A stretch of DNA of 64,000 nucleotides, from the NCBI GenBank assembly GCA_027943245.1, contig JANDJZ010000002.1, positions 1 through 64,000 of the forward strand, read 5' to 3'. Position 1 is the stretch's first letter, and each line of letters starts with the position of its first letter. The notes beneath the pieces were generated by a model. That model did not search any database. It was given only the letters and a program-made list of their open reading frames with translations, and was not told the origin of the DNA. The translations under genes were made by a program, and so were the position numbers. Origin of the DNA: Acanthamoeba sp. SK_2022b (lineage: Eukaryota; Discosea; Longamoebia; Acanthamoebidae). Shown here in pieces: positions 22,564 to 36,545 of the stretch.

Positions 22564-24493
22564 GTCGGTTTCGACAGTTGTGTTTTTGCATGGACGGAAG
22601 AGCGCACCGTCGAGGAAGACGTCGAGGTACTGGTCGGAGGGAAAGAGAATTGACTGGGAAGCGGGGGAGACGCCCAGCGAGACCAACAGCGAAGCCATCC
22701 GTCGGGTGTCGGGCTGATGCGTGATGAGCTGAAAGACGGATTGGGGAGGGAGAGAGGGAAACGTTAGTTCGAGGCCTCGGTGAGCGATTGCGAGGCAGGT
22801 GGATGGGTGGACGTGAGAAGAGCTCACCCTGCACACGGCAGTCAAGTGGTTGATGAGACCGCAGGGCGCTCCGTCGGGAGTGTGCACGGGACAGAAGAAG
22901 CCTGCACGACGCGACACGGGTAAGCCAAGCGCTTACCGCATGTGTTTGGGAGGGAGGGCAAGGGGCAAGGGAGAGATGTGAGTACCCCAAGACTCGGGCA
23001 TGAGCTTACGCACGGCGGTGGTCTTCATGGTGGCGAAGAAGGCGCCTCTGTGCACGCAGCGGAAGTGGGAGAAGTAACGCAGCCAGTTGAGCTTCTCGGC
23101 CACCACCACATACCCGTTGAGCTGCGCAGAAGAAGGCCGCATGTTGTTAGTGACCTACGCGACGCGTGACACGGGGGGGGGCAAGCGAGAGACGGGAAGA
23201 GGTACCTGCATGAGACCCATGCCCGTGGAGGAGACCAGGTTGCCGGTGGCGAGGAAGTAGTCGACCTTCTTGCCCAAATCAAAGTTCTTGTCCATGGCCT
23301 TCCGCAAGTAGCCATCTGCGTCGGGAGGGTCAGCACAGCGTGGTATGAGGGGGGGGGGGCACACAGGCGAGTGTGGAGCTGACAAGAGGAGGGGAGGCAA
23401 CGTACCAGGATCCGATTCATAGGTGAGGGCTGACTTGTTGGAGGCCATGGAGTGCAGCTTGTTGAGGATGAGCTTGAGGCCGACCAGCCATTCCTGCAGC
23501 TTTTCCTTGAGGAACATGAGGTAGACGTGGCCGGGCAGCAGCAGCTCGAAGTTCATGGGCGAATCGGCGTTGTCGGGGCCGATCTCTCCGCTCGCCAAGG
23601 AGTAGAGCTTTCGGATCATGAAACTGTTTCGGGAACGACGAGCAAGTGTGAGTGTGCGTGTGTGAAAATCCCATCGCGCACTGCACACATTGCGCCCACG
23701 CACATGCGTTAGGGACTGGGGAGCACGCACGCGAGAAGGTCGAACTTCTGCTTGTTCTTCTGCGGAGACAGGTGCACGAAGATGTATCGGTCGAGCAGGA
23801 ACTGGCCCACTTCAATGTCGGTCAACCTCTCGGGTACCCTGAGCGCGATGCGGAAGCTGGAGCCTGCAGGCCAACAAACATGCAATATTAATTAAATAAT
23901 TAAATAAAATATAAATTGATTAAATAAAATAAAATTTAAAAAAAACCATTAATAGAAAGGCACACTGAGGTAAGTACCGAGGTAGGCAAGGCACTGCTCC
24001 TTCGTTTCCATGTTCTCGTACGACTTGGCTTCACGCAGGATCACTTCGACGCTACATGGAAAGGAGGAGGAGAGAACACAACCGTCAGTAAAGCCCTGCA
24101 GCTGACCAGGTAGGCGGTGGGAGCGTACCGATCGGTCAAGAATGTGTTCTCCACGTCTCCGCGGACGAGGCTGTTGTAGATTTCTCTGTCGGTGGTGGGG
24201 ATGAGAGCCTGGATTGGGAAAGGAGGCACAACGCAAGCGTCATCGCAAGCCGATCAGTCCCGAGTCGTCGAGTGGCACGAAACACGCACGCACGCACGCA
24301 CGCATGGAAGCGTTGCACACAGGTTGGTTATACCTTGAGGATGAGGATGGCGGGAATGAAGTACTCCTGCTTGAAAACAGAGATACGCAGGGAGCACGAG
24401 CCGTTGGAGAGATAGTGGAGAGTCATGTTTTGGTTGGATTGATCCCTGCATTCCGGACAAGAGCGCGATGAGCATGCGTTTGAGGGTTTTTGG

Positions 24494-24554
<61 letters not shown>

Positions 24555-25536
24555 CAAAATCGCCCATCACTCAACGAACGAATGAATGCGCGGTGATGCC
24601 GTACTTTCGCACGCTACGGATCTGTACACCGTGCTGGGTGTAATAGTTTCCCTTGCCGGCCCAGGAAGGTCGCTGGACTGCCATGGGCTGTGTTCGCGTA
24701 TTCCCGAGCGCGTTTAGTGTGTGAACGGCAGGCAGGGCCGGGAGACCGGGAGGCGTACGAAGTTGCGCTTGGGCATACAGATCAAACGGATGAGCTTCTC
24801 CAAGCCGTTGATGATGAAGTAGCCACCGAGCTCGGTGCCCTCCTCGCGGGCTTGCACGAGTTGGGCCGGCGACATGCCATCGAGGTGGCATCTGTTCGAC
24901 TGTAGTGAGAAGCGAGAGGAGCGTCAGTAGGGATCGCCTGCATCTCTCGCACGAGCATGGCTAACAAGGAAAGACGTACTTTCACCATGAGTGGGATCTT
25001 GCCCATGGTCCGCTGCATACGGCCAGTCTTCTCGCCAATCTTGTAGCCGATGGTGGCCACACAGAGACCGTTGTAGGTGAAACCGCCCTCTCGGCACTGT
25101 CCACGGAGCGAAAGCAAATTGGGATTAATGAAAAATCATTACAATAAATAACAACAAAATGGCTGCAATTCTCTTTGGTTTAAGGAGATAGATGAGGTGT
25201 GCCGAATGCAAGAAGCAGGAAATTGTCACAAAAAATCCGGAGGATAATCTGTACCTCGTTGGGGAATAGCTTCTCGTCGAGGGTAAGGCCACGTGAGGGC
25301 TTGGCAACCTGGAAATCCTCATACCACAGCTTCACCGAGGGCCCGTTCGTGACTTTAAATTCCTCCTTTAGGAGATCCTGGACGGCGTATTGCAGGCCGT
25401 CCTGCATCGCAAAATTGAACGATTCGAGCTGCGGACGTGTCATGTCTTGCATCTTCGGGTTGAGCTTATCTCGCACACCAAAGATGTCACGCAGCATCGA
25501 TGAGGAGCCATTGCTTGATGATTTCTTAGCGGCCAT
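19874..25536 (-). CDS. RPA2: RNA polymerase I second largest subunit
   Basis: Beta-like subunit of RNA polymerase I, which transcribes ribosomal RNA precursors. The ATG at 25536 opens [20 protein letters not shown]. Recognisable blocks follow: the [19 protein letters not shown] and [16 protein letters not shown] region (near 24780-24890), RFGNMTR-free fork and lobe segments, and the active-site region [20 protein letters not shown] (near 20880-20940). The C-terminal zinc ribbon has CKDCGSLV (near 20060) and CRFCES, ending RITMNIQ with TGA at 19874-19876. Pol I identity rests on the N-terminus, the lobe sequence and the short C-terminal ribbon; Pol II and Pol III subunits differ there. About 15 introns, two with long microsatellites upstream of their acceptors. 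By size it is the largest gene in the window. Confidence 0.88.
22505..22559. repeat. (GT)n microsatellite in an RPA2 intron
   Basis: Reads (CA)n on the coding strand and lies about 15 bases before the acceptor of the exon starting with [10 protein letters not shown]. Confidence 0.95.
24496..24553. repeat. (GT)n microsatellite in an RPA2 intron
   Basis: About 29 GT units, (CA)n on the coding strand, in the 5' part of an intron near the N-terminal exons. Confidence 0.95.
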
Positions 25537-25900
25537 TTAGAATTTGCAAGATATCTCGAACGGAAGGCACTTGCGGCGGGCTGAAGAAGATTAAGAAGCC
25601 TCTGGGCAGAGGAGCGAAGCGCGCCGTATAAGGGATGAAGTTAGATGAGGAGGCTTTCCGCCGGGCGAGGAGAGCAAAGAGAAGGAAGAAAGAAGTGGGA
25701 AGAAAGTCCGAAAACGAAAAAATAACAAAATAAAGAATAAAATCGATGAGGTAATGGGAATGTAAGCCTTTAAACAACAGCAGCCATTGATGCGTCCGCG
25801 TTTCTGCTTTAATGGTTACGAATCACAATGAATTGTACAACAAAATCTGACCATAGTCACAAAATAAATAATAAGAGAGATCAAATCATCACGCGCCGGC
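25537..25900. other. Intergenic region
   Basis: Between the RPA2 start and the stop of the secreted protein. Purine-rich around 25660-25745, with a short unconvincing frame at 25526-25777 (-). No gene supported. Confidence 0.4.
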
Positions 25901-26314
25901 CTAGCAGCGGAACCAAGCGCAGAACAGAGCAGAGAAGCTTGATTCCATCCTCGCCGCGGCGGAGCACTCCGTTGTGTCGAAGGCGATGGTGAAGTACCAG
26001 TTCCTCGCGGTCGCGCACTGCGTGGAGGGAACGTTGATAGCTGTGCTGATGTTGTTTAAAGGCTGGCAGCCTTCTTCGGTGTAGTAGGTTGTCAATTGGC
26101 TAGTACAATTGATAAAGGCCGAGATACTACCCCCAGGAAGGGAGGTGAAGTTCACACAGCCGCCCTCCTCAGGAACGCTCGAATATCCACATCCGGCCTG
26201 CAAGTCGCTACAGCCAGGCGCGCCGTAAAGGGTGGTTACGACGTCACACCCGCGGGCGACCCAAAGAGGGGCGAGAAGAAAGAGGCACGAAATGAAGAGG
26301 CAGAAGCGAGACAT
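25901..26314 (-). CDS. Small secreted cysteine-rich protein
   Basis: Intronless 137-residue protein. Residues 1-22 form a clear signal peptide (MSRFCLFISCLFLLAPLWVA, then RG). The mature part has ten cysteines and three N-glycosylation sequons (NFT, NCT, NIS), and is rich in Ser/Thr/Gly. It ends with CAWFRC. No known domain is recognised and no membrane anchor or GPI signal is evident, so secretion is the likely fate. The ATG at 26314 is the only one compatible with the signal peptide. Confidence 0.65.
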   Translation of the reverse strand: MSRFCLFISCLFLLAPLWVARGCDVVTTLYGAPGCSDLQAGCGYSSVPEEGGCVNFTSLPGGSISAFINCTSQLTTYYTEEGCQPLNNISTAINVPSTQCATARNWYFTIAFDTTECSAAARMESSFSALFCAWFRC

Positions 26315-26704
26315 TTTGTGACTATGATCGAATGATTAAAACTGTGCTATTCCTCTTTTTCTACTTCGCGAAAACGGTGAAAACTGTTTTTGATATTAAT
26401 TAACGTTATTGTTCAAATAAAATTGGTGTACCACCTTTTGTACGCTTCGCCCAGGCTTACGCGAGCGTTCTGCTCGTTGAGTGGAGGCGACAACTTGTTG
26501 TTGGTGTCTGGGCCGCTGGGAATCGAACCTGCCGGCGGTTGACAATTGCCTGCTTGGAGTGCTGAAGGGCCTGTGTCGCCCAACTGTCGCCCAACCCGTG
26601 CGTGTCTGTACATTGGACTTTCCAGGCTGTGCGTTGTGGCTCACAAAACGCGCAAACGCAAACAGAAACACAAAGGCTGCGGTCCCTGTCTTGCGCACGC
26701 AGGG
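26315..26704. other. Divergent promoter region
   Basis: Separates the secreted protein gene (-) from the PIWI gene (+). The 26330-26430 part is AT-rich. Overlapping open frames give no recognisable protein. Confidence 0.4.
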
Positions 26705-29700
26705 ATGGAGCCTTCAGACGACCCCAGGAAGAGGAAGTGGGAAGAGCAAGACAAGAGTGCGCCAACACCGTACCTTTGAATGTTTGGCTGTACTTTTGCT
26801 TCTCACTCAAAAAATATCTTCATACAGCCGAACATCGTTCCGCCAAGGCACGTGAAGATGAGCTCAAGAAGTCCAAGACTGAGCCACTCTCGTGGATGGT
26901 CCTCAAGGAGCCACGACCCTCGGCCGATGGGAAGGAAATCTTTCTCTACGCCAACTTTTTCAATGTGGAGGTGCGTGGGCCCTTCTTTGGTACCCTCTAT
27001 GGTACTTGCTCACTTTCAGGTGGTTTCTTGCAGTGGCGCCCCGAGACGATCTACGTGTTCCACATGCACATAGAGGTAATACAACTTCGCACTACGCCCC
27101 CACGGTCTCGTGCTCACAATACCACAGCCTGCTGCAGGTGTGGGAGTGCATGTCAAGCGGACGCTGTTGTTCGCACACAAGGAAGCACTCGGTCGCTACG
27201 AGTTCTGGGGCGAGCTTCTCTTTGCCAAGAAGGACCTTGGCGGCAACACCTTCAAGGCTCAGGTCAGTGGAACCGAGTACACGCTCACGCTCTCCGAACG
27301 CATACCCACCGGCAAGTTGAACTTCATCGACAAGGACCGCATGGTGATGTTCTCCCGACTCCTCAAGACGGTACGGCCCACTATGCTGCACAGCAAGTAG
27401 CCAGTGAATAGTCTGATCGTGGGTGAGTGGGCAGGTGTTTGCCAGGCTCAGGTACGTCAGGATCAGAGACTCAGTCTACGATGTCAGCGCTCCGATAAGG
27501 TATCAAGACATGGAAGCATTCCCTGGCTTCTCGACGAACGTCAACCTCTTTCAGGTACTGTTTCTCGGTGTCATCTACGCGCTCGCGATTTCACTTTGAC
27601 GCTTCTTGCCCTTGTCCTTCCTCCAGGGTGGGCTCATGCTCAACATCGACACCTCGTTCAAGTGGGTGCAAACAAGTTACGAACCGGCCCCTTCGACCCT
27701 TCTTCCTTGCTTGCTCGCTCAAAATGGTGGTGGGATGGCCTGACGTTTGAACTACGGAACCACAGGGACCGTCTTGGACATGATCAACGATGCCGGCCCA
27801 GACAAGATGAAGCAAGCCGCTCTGGTGGCGAACCAAATCGTACTCACTAGATACTCGGACAGGCGCGGCGACCGTCGCTTCTACCGCGTGTCGTGTCTCG
27901 ACTTTGATAAGTGTACTTACGTCCTGCCTGCTGTCGTGCCGTGCCTCTCTGCATCCGCGCGTGCGGGTCAGCGCTGACCCCACCCTAGCACCGGCCAGCA
28001 CGTTTCCTCGCAGGAAGAAGAAGGAACACAAGTATGCCGAGGCCGAAGAGGAGATGATCTCTTTCCGTGACTACTTCAAAGAGTACACAACCGCCTCCCT
28101 AGTTCTCTCTCTCTCTCTCTCTCTCTCTTAGAGTTAATCACCATCTTGCCTGTAGAGCGCACAATCTCGACATCAGGTATATGCATCAGCCTCTTCTCAA
28201 GGTCATCGAGAAGAGGAGGCGTCCGACCGACGGCGTTCAGGTCGAGGAGACGCTCTATCTCGTTCCCGAGTTCTGCGTGCTGGCTGGCATGACCGAAAGT
28301 TTCCGTACAAATGGCCAGTTACGCCACCGCCTCCCTCCAAACTGTTTGTCCAAAGCTCGCCTCTGGTCTGGGAAAAGACTGACGCGTCAGTCAGGCTGAG
28401 GCGCGGGGCCATGGAGGCCACCGGAATGGCAGCGTCCAAGAAGATGGAAAATGTGAAGGCTCTCGTCGGGAGGCTGCAACCGGGCAGTATCGTCGAAGAC
28501 AGGAAAACCCGGGAGAAGATCGCGCCCGGCAGAGTACGCACAACCGACGCTTGCAGTTAACTGCATGTCGATAGCTCACTGCGACATTGGGGTCCCCGCA
28601 TGCGCGCACGCAGCTCCTCGCCGAGTGGGGTCTCTACGTCAACGAAAGGCCTATGAGCCTCGTGGGGCGCCAGATCGCTACCGAGCCCCTGGTGATCGGC
28701 TTAGACAAGCAATACCGCATCTCCACTAACACCGGTGCCAGCCTTTGCGCCCTCCCTGGCGAGCTCGCCCGCCGTCCTAATATAGGAACGAAATCTGTGC
28801 GTGGGGGGGGGGCGCAGCGGAATGGCGAGATCTCTTCGGGGCACCTCCAACCAGGCGCGACGGTCCGCCGCGTGAACCCGGCACGGGCCTGTTCAAGCCC
28901 GTGGACATCACGAATTGGGCGCTGTTCCACTTGAGGAACCAGGAAGACAGCGTTAGATCGATGCTCCAAGCCTATGACACGGTGCTCCCTCTCCGCTCAC
29001 GCCCTCTTCTTTCCATTGACTCGCTTATCCTAATGCCACTCGACGTCCCAGGTGCTGCCCGAGCTCAAGTTGAAACTTGGGCCGCCGGTGAAGATTGTGG
29101 TTCCCCATGAGAACCACTACGCCGACGAAATGCGACATGTTTGGGAGTACTCTCCCCCTCTTTGTGTTGAGAGCGCATAGCAGCTTTTTATGTGGCCAAG
29201 GATTCGCCCTCTAAAAGCACGTGGTTCGTATGCACATCAGGGAGTCTAAGAAGTCGGGCAAGGCGATCGCTCTCTTCATGGTCATCTTGCCCAGCTCGAA
29301 TGCGACGGTCTACGGCAGGATCAAGGCCGTGATGGCGACCACGCCTGTTCTCACCCAATGCGTTCAAGTGCGCACGATCAAGGCCAGCGCGGGCATCGAA
29401 TCAAAATGCAAAGGTATCCTTCAGCAGGTGGTTTGCAAGCTCGGCGGGTCGCCGTGGCGGTAGGTCTCCCGCCTCTTGGTCAACTCGTGATGGCAATGTG
29501 CCCACCTACGCTGTCGTGTCCATCCATCCCAGGACCGACATGGGGCCATTCCGGCAAAGCCCCACGATGATCGTGGGCATCGACGTGTCGCACTCCAAGA
29601 CTGCGATCAGAGGATCGGTACTGGCCATGACGGCCACCATCGACCACACCTTCACGCGCTACTTTTCCGATGTAATTGTGCAAGGCCAGGTAAGCTCGTC

Positions 29701-30652
29701 CTGTCGCCCTTTCGAGACGCAAGTGCGCTCAACTGTTGGTTTGCTCGCGTTGGCCACCAAGGGCCAAGAACTGGGCTCCGGAATCGCCGCGTGTTTCGAC
29801 AAGGCGCTCTTGGCCTTCAAAAACCACAACAACGGCTGCCTGCCGCAACGCATCATCGTGTACCGCGATGACCCTGGCGGCAAGGGAGCGCTCGATGCCC
29901 TGGTAAGCCTCGGTTGTCATCTTCAGAGGATTCCTTGGGTGCTCATTGCTGAGGCAACCTACCTCACCGCAGAAAGAGACCGAGATCGACATGATGCGCC
30001 AGAAGCTGCAGGAACGCGGGGTCCGCGCCAGTCTCACCGTCATCGTTGTCAGGAAGCGCGGCATCGTGCGACTGTTCAACAGGTACTTGTTGGTTTGTTG
30101 GTTTGCATTGTGTGCTGCCCTGTCCTTTCCTCACGCTTGCCCCCCCCCCCAAATCGCCCCATCGCCCAGCGACATGGGCAATCCCCCGCCCGGCACCCTA
30201 GTGGACACGGGCGTGGTGTCAAAGGAGTACAACGACTTTTACCTCATCGCGCACACTTCGCGCAGAGGCACGTGCTCTACCCATAACGTTCGCCATATCA
30301 CGCAGAGCCAACGCTAAGGGGTGACAATGTGTCGGTGCAGGCGCGGTGAAGCCCACTCAGTACCAGATCGTCTATCGAGAGCCGTTGCCCGACGCTCCTG
30401 ATATCGCCCTCAACACGCCCAACATCCAGAAGCTGTCCTACCTGCTGTGCCATCTCTACTTCAGTACACCTCCCCTACCGCCCACACGCCACACGCCGCT
30501 AACGCTAGCGTTGCCGTGCTCAAGACTTCATGGGCACCATCGCCGAACCGGCGCCGCTGCGCTACGCCGACCGTCTGGCCAACATGGTGCGTCAGACCTT
30601 GGGCGGCAGCATTCCGCGCGCCGAGCTGTCCAATTTCCTCTACTACCTGTAG
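26705..30652 (+). CDS. PIWI-clade Argonaute protein
   Basis: Small-RNA-guided Argonaute. Readable blocks in order are EPLSWMVLKE and KEIFLYANFFNVE (N domain, near 26900); YEFWGELLFAKKDLG (27200); VRIRDSVYDVSAPIRYQDME and GGLMLNIDTSFK (27460-27665, linker to PAZ); LDIRYMHQPLLKVIEK and EETLYLVPEFCVLAGMTE (28165-28300, end of PAZ); ESKCKGILQQVVCKLGG (MID, 29400-29455); then the PIWI domain with MIVGIDVSHSKT (29570-29600), GQELGSGI, RIIVYRDD (29850-29870), KPTQYQIVYRE (30352-30384) and the C-terminus FLYYL. The order and the YYL end are PIWI-type rather than AGO-type. The last catalytic position has Gln, where His or Lys is usual. About 15 introns. Exon 1 (ATG 26705) and its donor are uncertain; all other blocks look intact. 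Confidence 0.85.
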
Positions 30653-31121
30653 GCCAGTCTTTGGTGCGCCCTCTGTCTCTGCTCCGTGCGTCGTTGCTGC
30701 ACGGGCCGTGTTTTGATTGACGGAGCATGCGCTTTTCTCCCCCTCTACCTCCTCGCGTTCATGTAAAGAGAGCGGCGAGGGCTCTCGTCCCTCTCGAGAG
30801 GTCTCTACACGCACCCCTTATACTCCCTTCGAATTTAGAAACACAGCACCACTAACAGCATCTCTACCAACATCGCCATCTTCTCGCACCGTTAGCGGGG
30901 AGGCTCCTTTTTCAGCCACACGCGATTCTCCTAAAAAGGGACAGTTATGCGCCAAGAAGGACAAAGAAACAGAGCTGCCCGCTGCGGAGGAACATAACAA
31001 GACGCTCTGGCCACAACCACAGCAGCAACAAGCCTTTTTTCTTTCCTTAGGGAGACATTAGCGCAGAGAGAGAGAGAGAGAGTAGAGAGGAGAAAGCTAG
31101 CCCTGGCGAAGATTGAAAGGA
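30653..31121. other. Intergenic region
   Basis: PIWI 3' flank and the kinase leader. Contains a (GA)n tract at about 31066-31082. Open frames are low-complexity and unconvincing. Confidence 0.4.
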
Positions 31122-33253
<2,132 letters not shown>

Positions 33254-33377
33254 GGTCCCCGGCACGCTCGAGCCGGCCCAGAAGCCCGCTCACGTCTCTC
33301 TTTTGTACCCCTTGCCTCACCTCTCCCCCCTCCGCCGCATCTCTCTTGCCCCGCCCCGCGCCAACCGCGATGTCTAC

Positions 33378-33383
33378 AATAAA
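33378..33383 (+). terminator. Poly(A) signal AATAAA of kinase A
   Basis: AATAAA 125 bp after the stop codon, followed by a short gap to the convergent kinase gene. Confidence 0.55.
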
Positions 33384-33532
33384 ACTACCCCCCTTGTGAA
33401 TGCTGCGTGCGGGTAATGTACAGCGATCTCTGGTTTGTAGAGAAGAGAGAGCGAGAGAGAGAGAGAGAGAGATAGGCGCCCGATGGCGAAACTGAAGGCC
33501 GATAGATGTCGTTCGAGGAGCAAAGGAAAGGG

Positions 33533-35338
33533 TCAGTGCGTCGAGAGAATGGCGGAGGGGGACACGTAGGTAAAGCCGTCCAGGTGGGCCTGCTTGGCAA
33601 GCTCAGAGTCCATCTGGTCGCTGGGAGTGTCCCTAACCCTCTCGTTGGTGAACATGGGATCGATCATGGCAACCGACATCGGGTCGCTCTGTTCAGACGG
33701 ACGCTCCCCGGTGTGCGTGAGTTCTCGTTGACAGAACGGGCAAAAAAAAGAAGAAAAAAGGAGCAATCTCGGGACGTACAACAGGCGGGATATAGGGCGG
33801 GGTGACCTTCCGCTCAGCCATCTTGTCCCAATCGATGGCCTTGAAGAATGGGTGCGCCTTGATCTGGTCCGGCTCGCAAAAGCGCTCTGACGGGTCTCGC
33901 TCGAGCAGCCGCCCCAACAGGTCGGCGGCCGCCTAACGAGGAGAAACAGGGGTTGATCTAGTCGGCCTCCGCGCATATAAAACAACAGAGAGTGGTGGCC
34001 TCGTACATCGCCTATCTTGGCGGAAAGCTGCAGCTTCTCGTTCATGATCTTTGCGTACATCGTCCCTCGGTCGGTGTCGAAAAAAGGCGACTTGCCCATA
34101 AGCATCTCGTACAGAAGCGCACCGAAGCTCCACCAGTCGACCTCCTTGCCATAGCCCATTCCCGTCAACAGTTCTGGAGCTGTCCCACCGATGTTAGAAC
34201 CAGAGCGCTGGCGGTGAGTATATCTCAAGGAAGGGCCGCGGACTTACCAAAGTATTCTGGGGTGCCGCAGATGGTGGCTGTCCTTACGTCCTTGCTCACG
34301 AAGCCCTCTTTGGAGATGCCGAAGTCGGTCATACAGATATGTCCATCGGCAGTCAGCAGAACGTTCTCAGGCTTGAGGTCACTGTTTGTGTGTGTGTGTG
34401 TGTGTTGATTCAGCAAGCTTAGATCGAAGGCGATGATTCCGCTTACCGGTAGATGATGCCCTGCTTGTGAAGGTACTCCAGACCGAGCAAGATCTCGGCC
34501 GAGTAGAAGCGAGCTCGGTCGGCCTTGAACTTACCCTTCCTCTGCAGATGGCTGAACAGTTCGCCTCCGTTGATGTAGTCCATCACGAAGTAGAACTTTT
34601 CGTCGGTCTGAAATGAGAAATAGAGCTTGACCAGGAAGGGTGACGACAGCTTCATCAAGATCGATTTCTCGGTAGTAAGGTGCTTGATCTCGTTGCGATC
34701 AATGACGGTCTTCTTGTTGAGCACCTTCATGGCGAAGATCTTCCCCGAGACCTTGTGTCGCACTTGCAGTACCTGTGGACATTGCGTGGTGTCTCTCATG
34801 AGATGACGTGAGACATAACTACTCGGACTCTGCCACGCACCTTGCCGAAGGTGCCCCGACCGACCACGCACAGCGCCTGGAAGTCATTGATGTTCGCCTT
34901 GGAGGGCAGCTCGGGAGGGGTAATGGGTATCACGCCGTTGATGGCGTCCCTAGAGCGGTTTATAGCCTCTATCCATTGGTTCACCAGCTGCCTGGTGTCC
35001 GCAGAGAAGTAGTAGGTGCGCTGCGCTGTTTCAACTTCGAAGCAGTTTTTCTTTTTGTAGCGCACTGGCCGCACGTCTGTGACCGTTTTCATGTCCAACT
35101 GCCCCTTAAGCACGGCCCCCTTCACTCGACGCAATAGCAGAATCAGATATCATGATATGATTAAAAGGCAGTTGTGTGCGCTTACCTTTTTCGCTTGGTA
35201 TGAGAGTATGCCCTCGTTAAGGATGCACCAGCGCTTCTTCCACGTCTTTATAGCACCACCCTCTTTAATGAGGAAGCCTTCCATCAGGTTGAGCGACCCG
35301 CTGCTGGCAAGAGGACGGTCCTTTTTGATGAAGGACAT
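33533..35338 (-). CDS. PH-domain AGC-family Ser/Thr kinase, copy B
   Basis: Paralogue of the adjacent kinase with the same architecture. [21 protein letters not shown] and [15 protein letters not shown]. Kinase: [76 protein letters not shown]. Tail: PPYIPPV and LDGFTYV (hydrophobic-motif position, Leu in place of the first Phe). The ATG at 35338 starts [13 protein letters not shown], slightly longer than copy A. Some intron sites are shared (before DLKPEN, after GTPEYF). Copy A has an intron inside INGG-ELF that copy B lacks. The acceptor before DLKPEN is preceded by a short CA tract (coding strand). The stop codon is TGA at 33533-33535. Both copies keep all catalytic residues and look active. 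Confidence 0.88.
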
Positions 35339-35504
35339 GATGATACACAAGAGCCCGTGGGCTGTTTCAAGCTGATACCAACCTTGATGAGGGCCACCTT
35401 CGCGAACCCGGGCTAGAGTTCACTAAAAGGACACAGGCTTTTCCTTTTGCCAAATCACTGAATTGGGGAAATTAAGGAAGGAAAAAACAGATAAAACCAA
35501 CAAG

Positions 35505-36205
35505 ATGGCCATGCGACGTGCAGAGAGGGCGAATTGCCTGCTTCGATTGCGCAGCTCACATGCATCTGCAGCCCTACCTATGGTGAATCGCCGTTCGCTT
35601 CAGCCACGGCAGCGATGGCTGGCAACGAAATCGTCGGAGATGGACAAAAGGATGGCAGCTGCAGGACCGCGTTTGCCGGGCGAGTACGACGTATTCGGAG
35701 ACGATGAGGGAGAGCGTGGTGGCAACAAGATCATGGTAGATGGTTACAGCGGGGCACGGTTTAGCATCAACGGCGTGCTGCTGCCTGGCCCTCTCTTCCT
35801 CCTTCCAACACTGCCCCTCGCCTGGAACGTTACTTCTCTCGACGATCTATCGCCTGAGTCCCTTGCTCTCGCTTATTCCGTTCGCCCTAGAGTGTGTACG
35901 CTTTCTTGCATCTTCAGTGTTGTGCCCAACACGGATTATTTACGCTCCTTGTTAGCCATCCTTATCGTGGGCTGTGGCCAAAGGATCAAGATGATCGACC
36001 CGGAGCTGCGTAACTTCTTTCGTCAGAAGGGCATCTCCATCGAGGCGCTCGACACGGTACCCCCCCAGCAACCTTTCGCGCTTTTGCCGCGCTCACCGCC
36101 TCCCTCTACGCCAACGTGCAGTGGAATGCAGTGGCGACGTGGAACATCCTCAACCAAGAGGACCGAGCTGTGGCGGCCGCCCTTATGCCCTTTGACTATG
36201 AATGA
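35505..36205 (+). CDS. NDUFAF3: NDUFAF3-like (DUF498/Mth938 fold) complex I assembly factor
   Basis: NDUFAF3 assists early assembly of mitochondrial complex I. The ATG at 35505 opens an Arg-rich, acid-poor stretch of about 45 residues that fits a mitochondrial presequence. The fold follows: MVDGYSGARFSINGVLLPGP, WNVTSLDDLSPESL, then after an intron ILIVGCGQ and DPELRNFFRQKGISIEALDT. A phase-0 junction leads to WNAVATWNILNQEDRAVAAA, the hallmark end of this family (usual form TxNAVxTFNxLxxExRxVAAAL). The stop codon is TGA at 36203-36205. Two introns, the second with a poly(C) tract after the donor. Confidence 0.8.
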
Positions 36206-36545
36206 GGGAGACCCTTGTCTCTTGGCAGAGGAGACATACGTGGCTAAGCGTGGCAAGAGACACGGCCTGTACAAAAAGGCGTTATCTATGTGAGAGGAAG
36301 TGTGGTCTGGTTGAGGACCGCTACGTGGCGCTGGGCGAATAGCATGTCACTAAATACGCATAGCCTGCCACAACATGTTGCAACAGATGTCTCCTTCGTC
36401 ACGGTACGTCAGTTCCCTTGTCTCGGTCCCAATCACCTCCCAATTCCGTGGACAGCCCACCAGTCTCCTCTTGTCCTGCCGCAAGTAGCGCACTCAAGAG
36501 GCCACCGTAGAGACGCTCAGCACGCTTCTCCACGCGCAAGACACC
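36206..36545. other. Intergenic region
   Basis: Between NDUFAF3 and the oxygenase. A frame at 36290-36820 crosses it but has no supporting features in this part. Confidence 0.4.

Noticed and set aside
21702..22724. 340-codon plus-strand frame opposite RPA2
   Set aside because: GC-rich antisense shadow of conserved RPA2 exons, continuing through a microsatellite.
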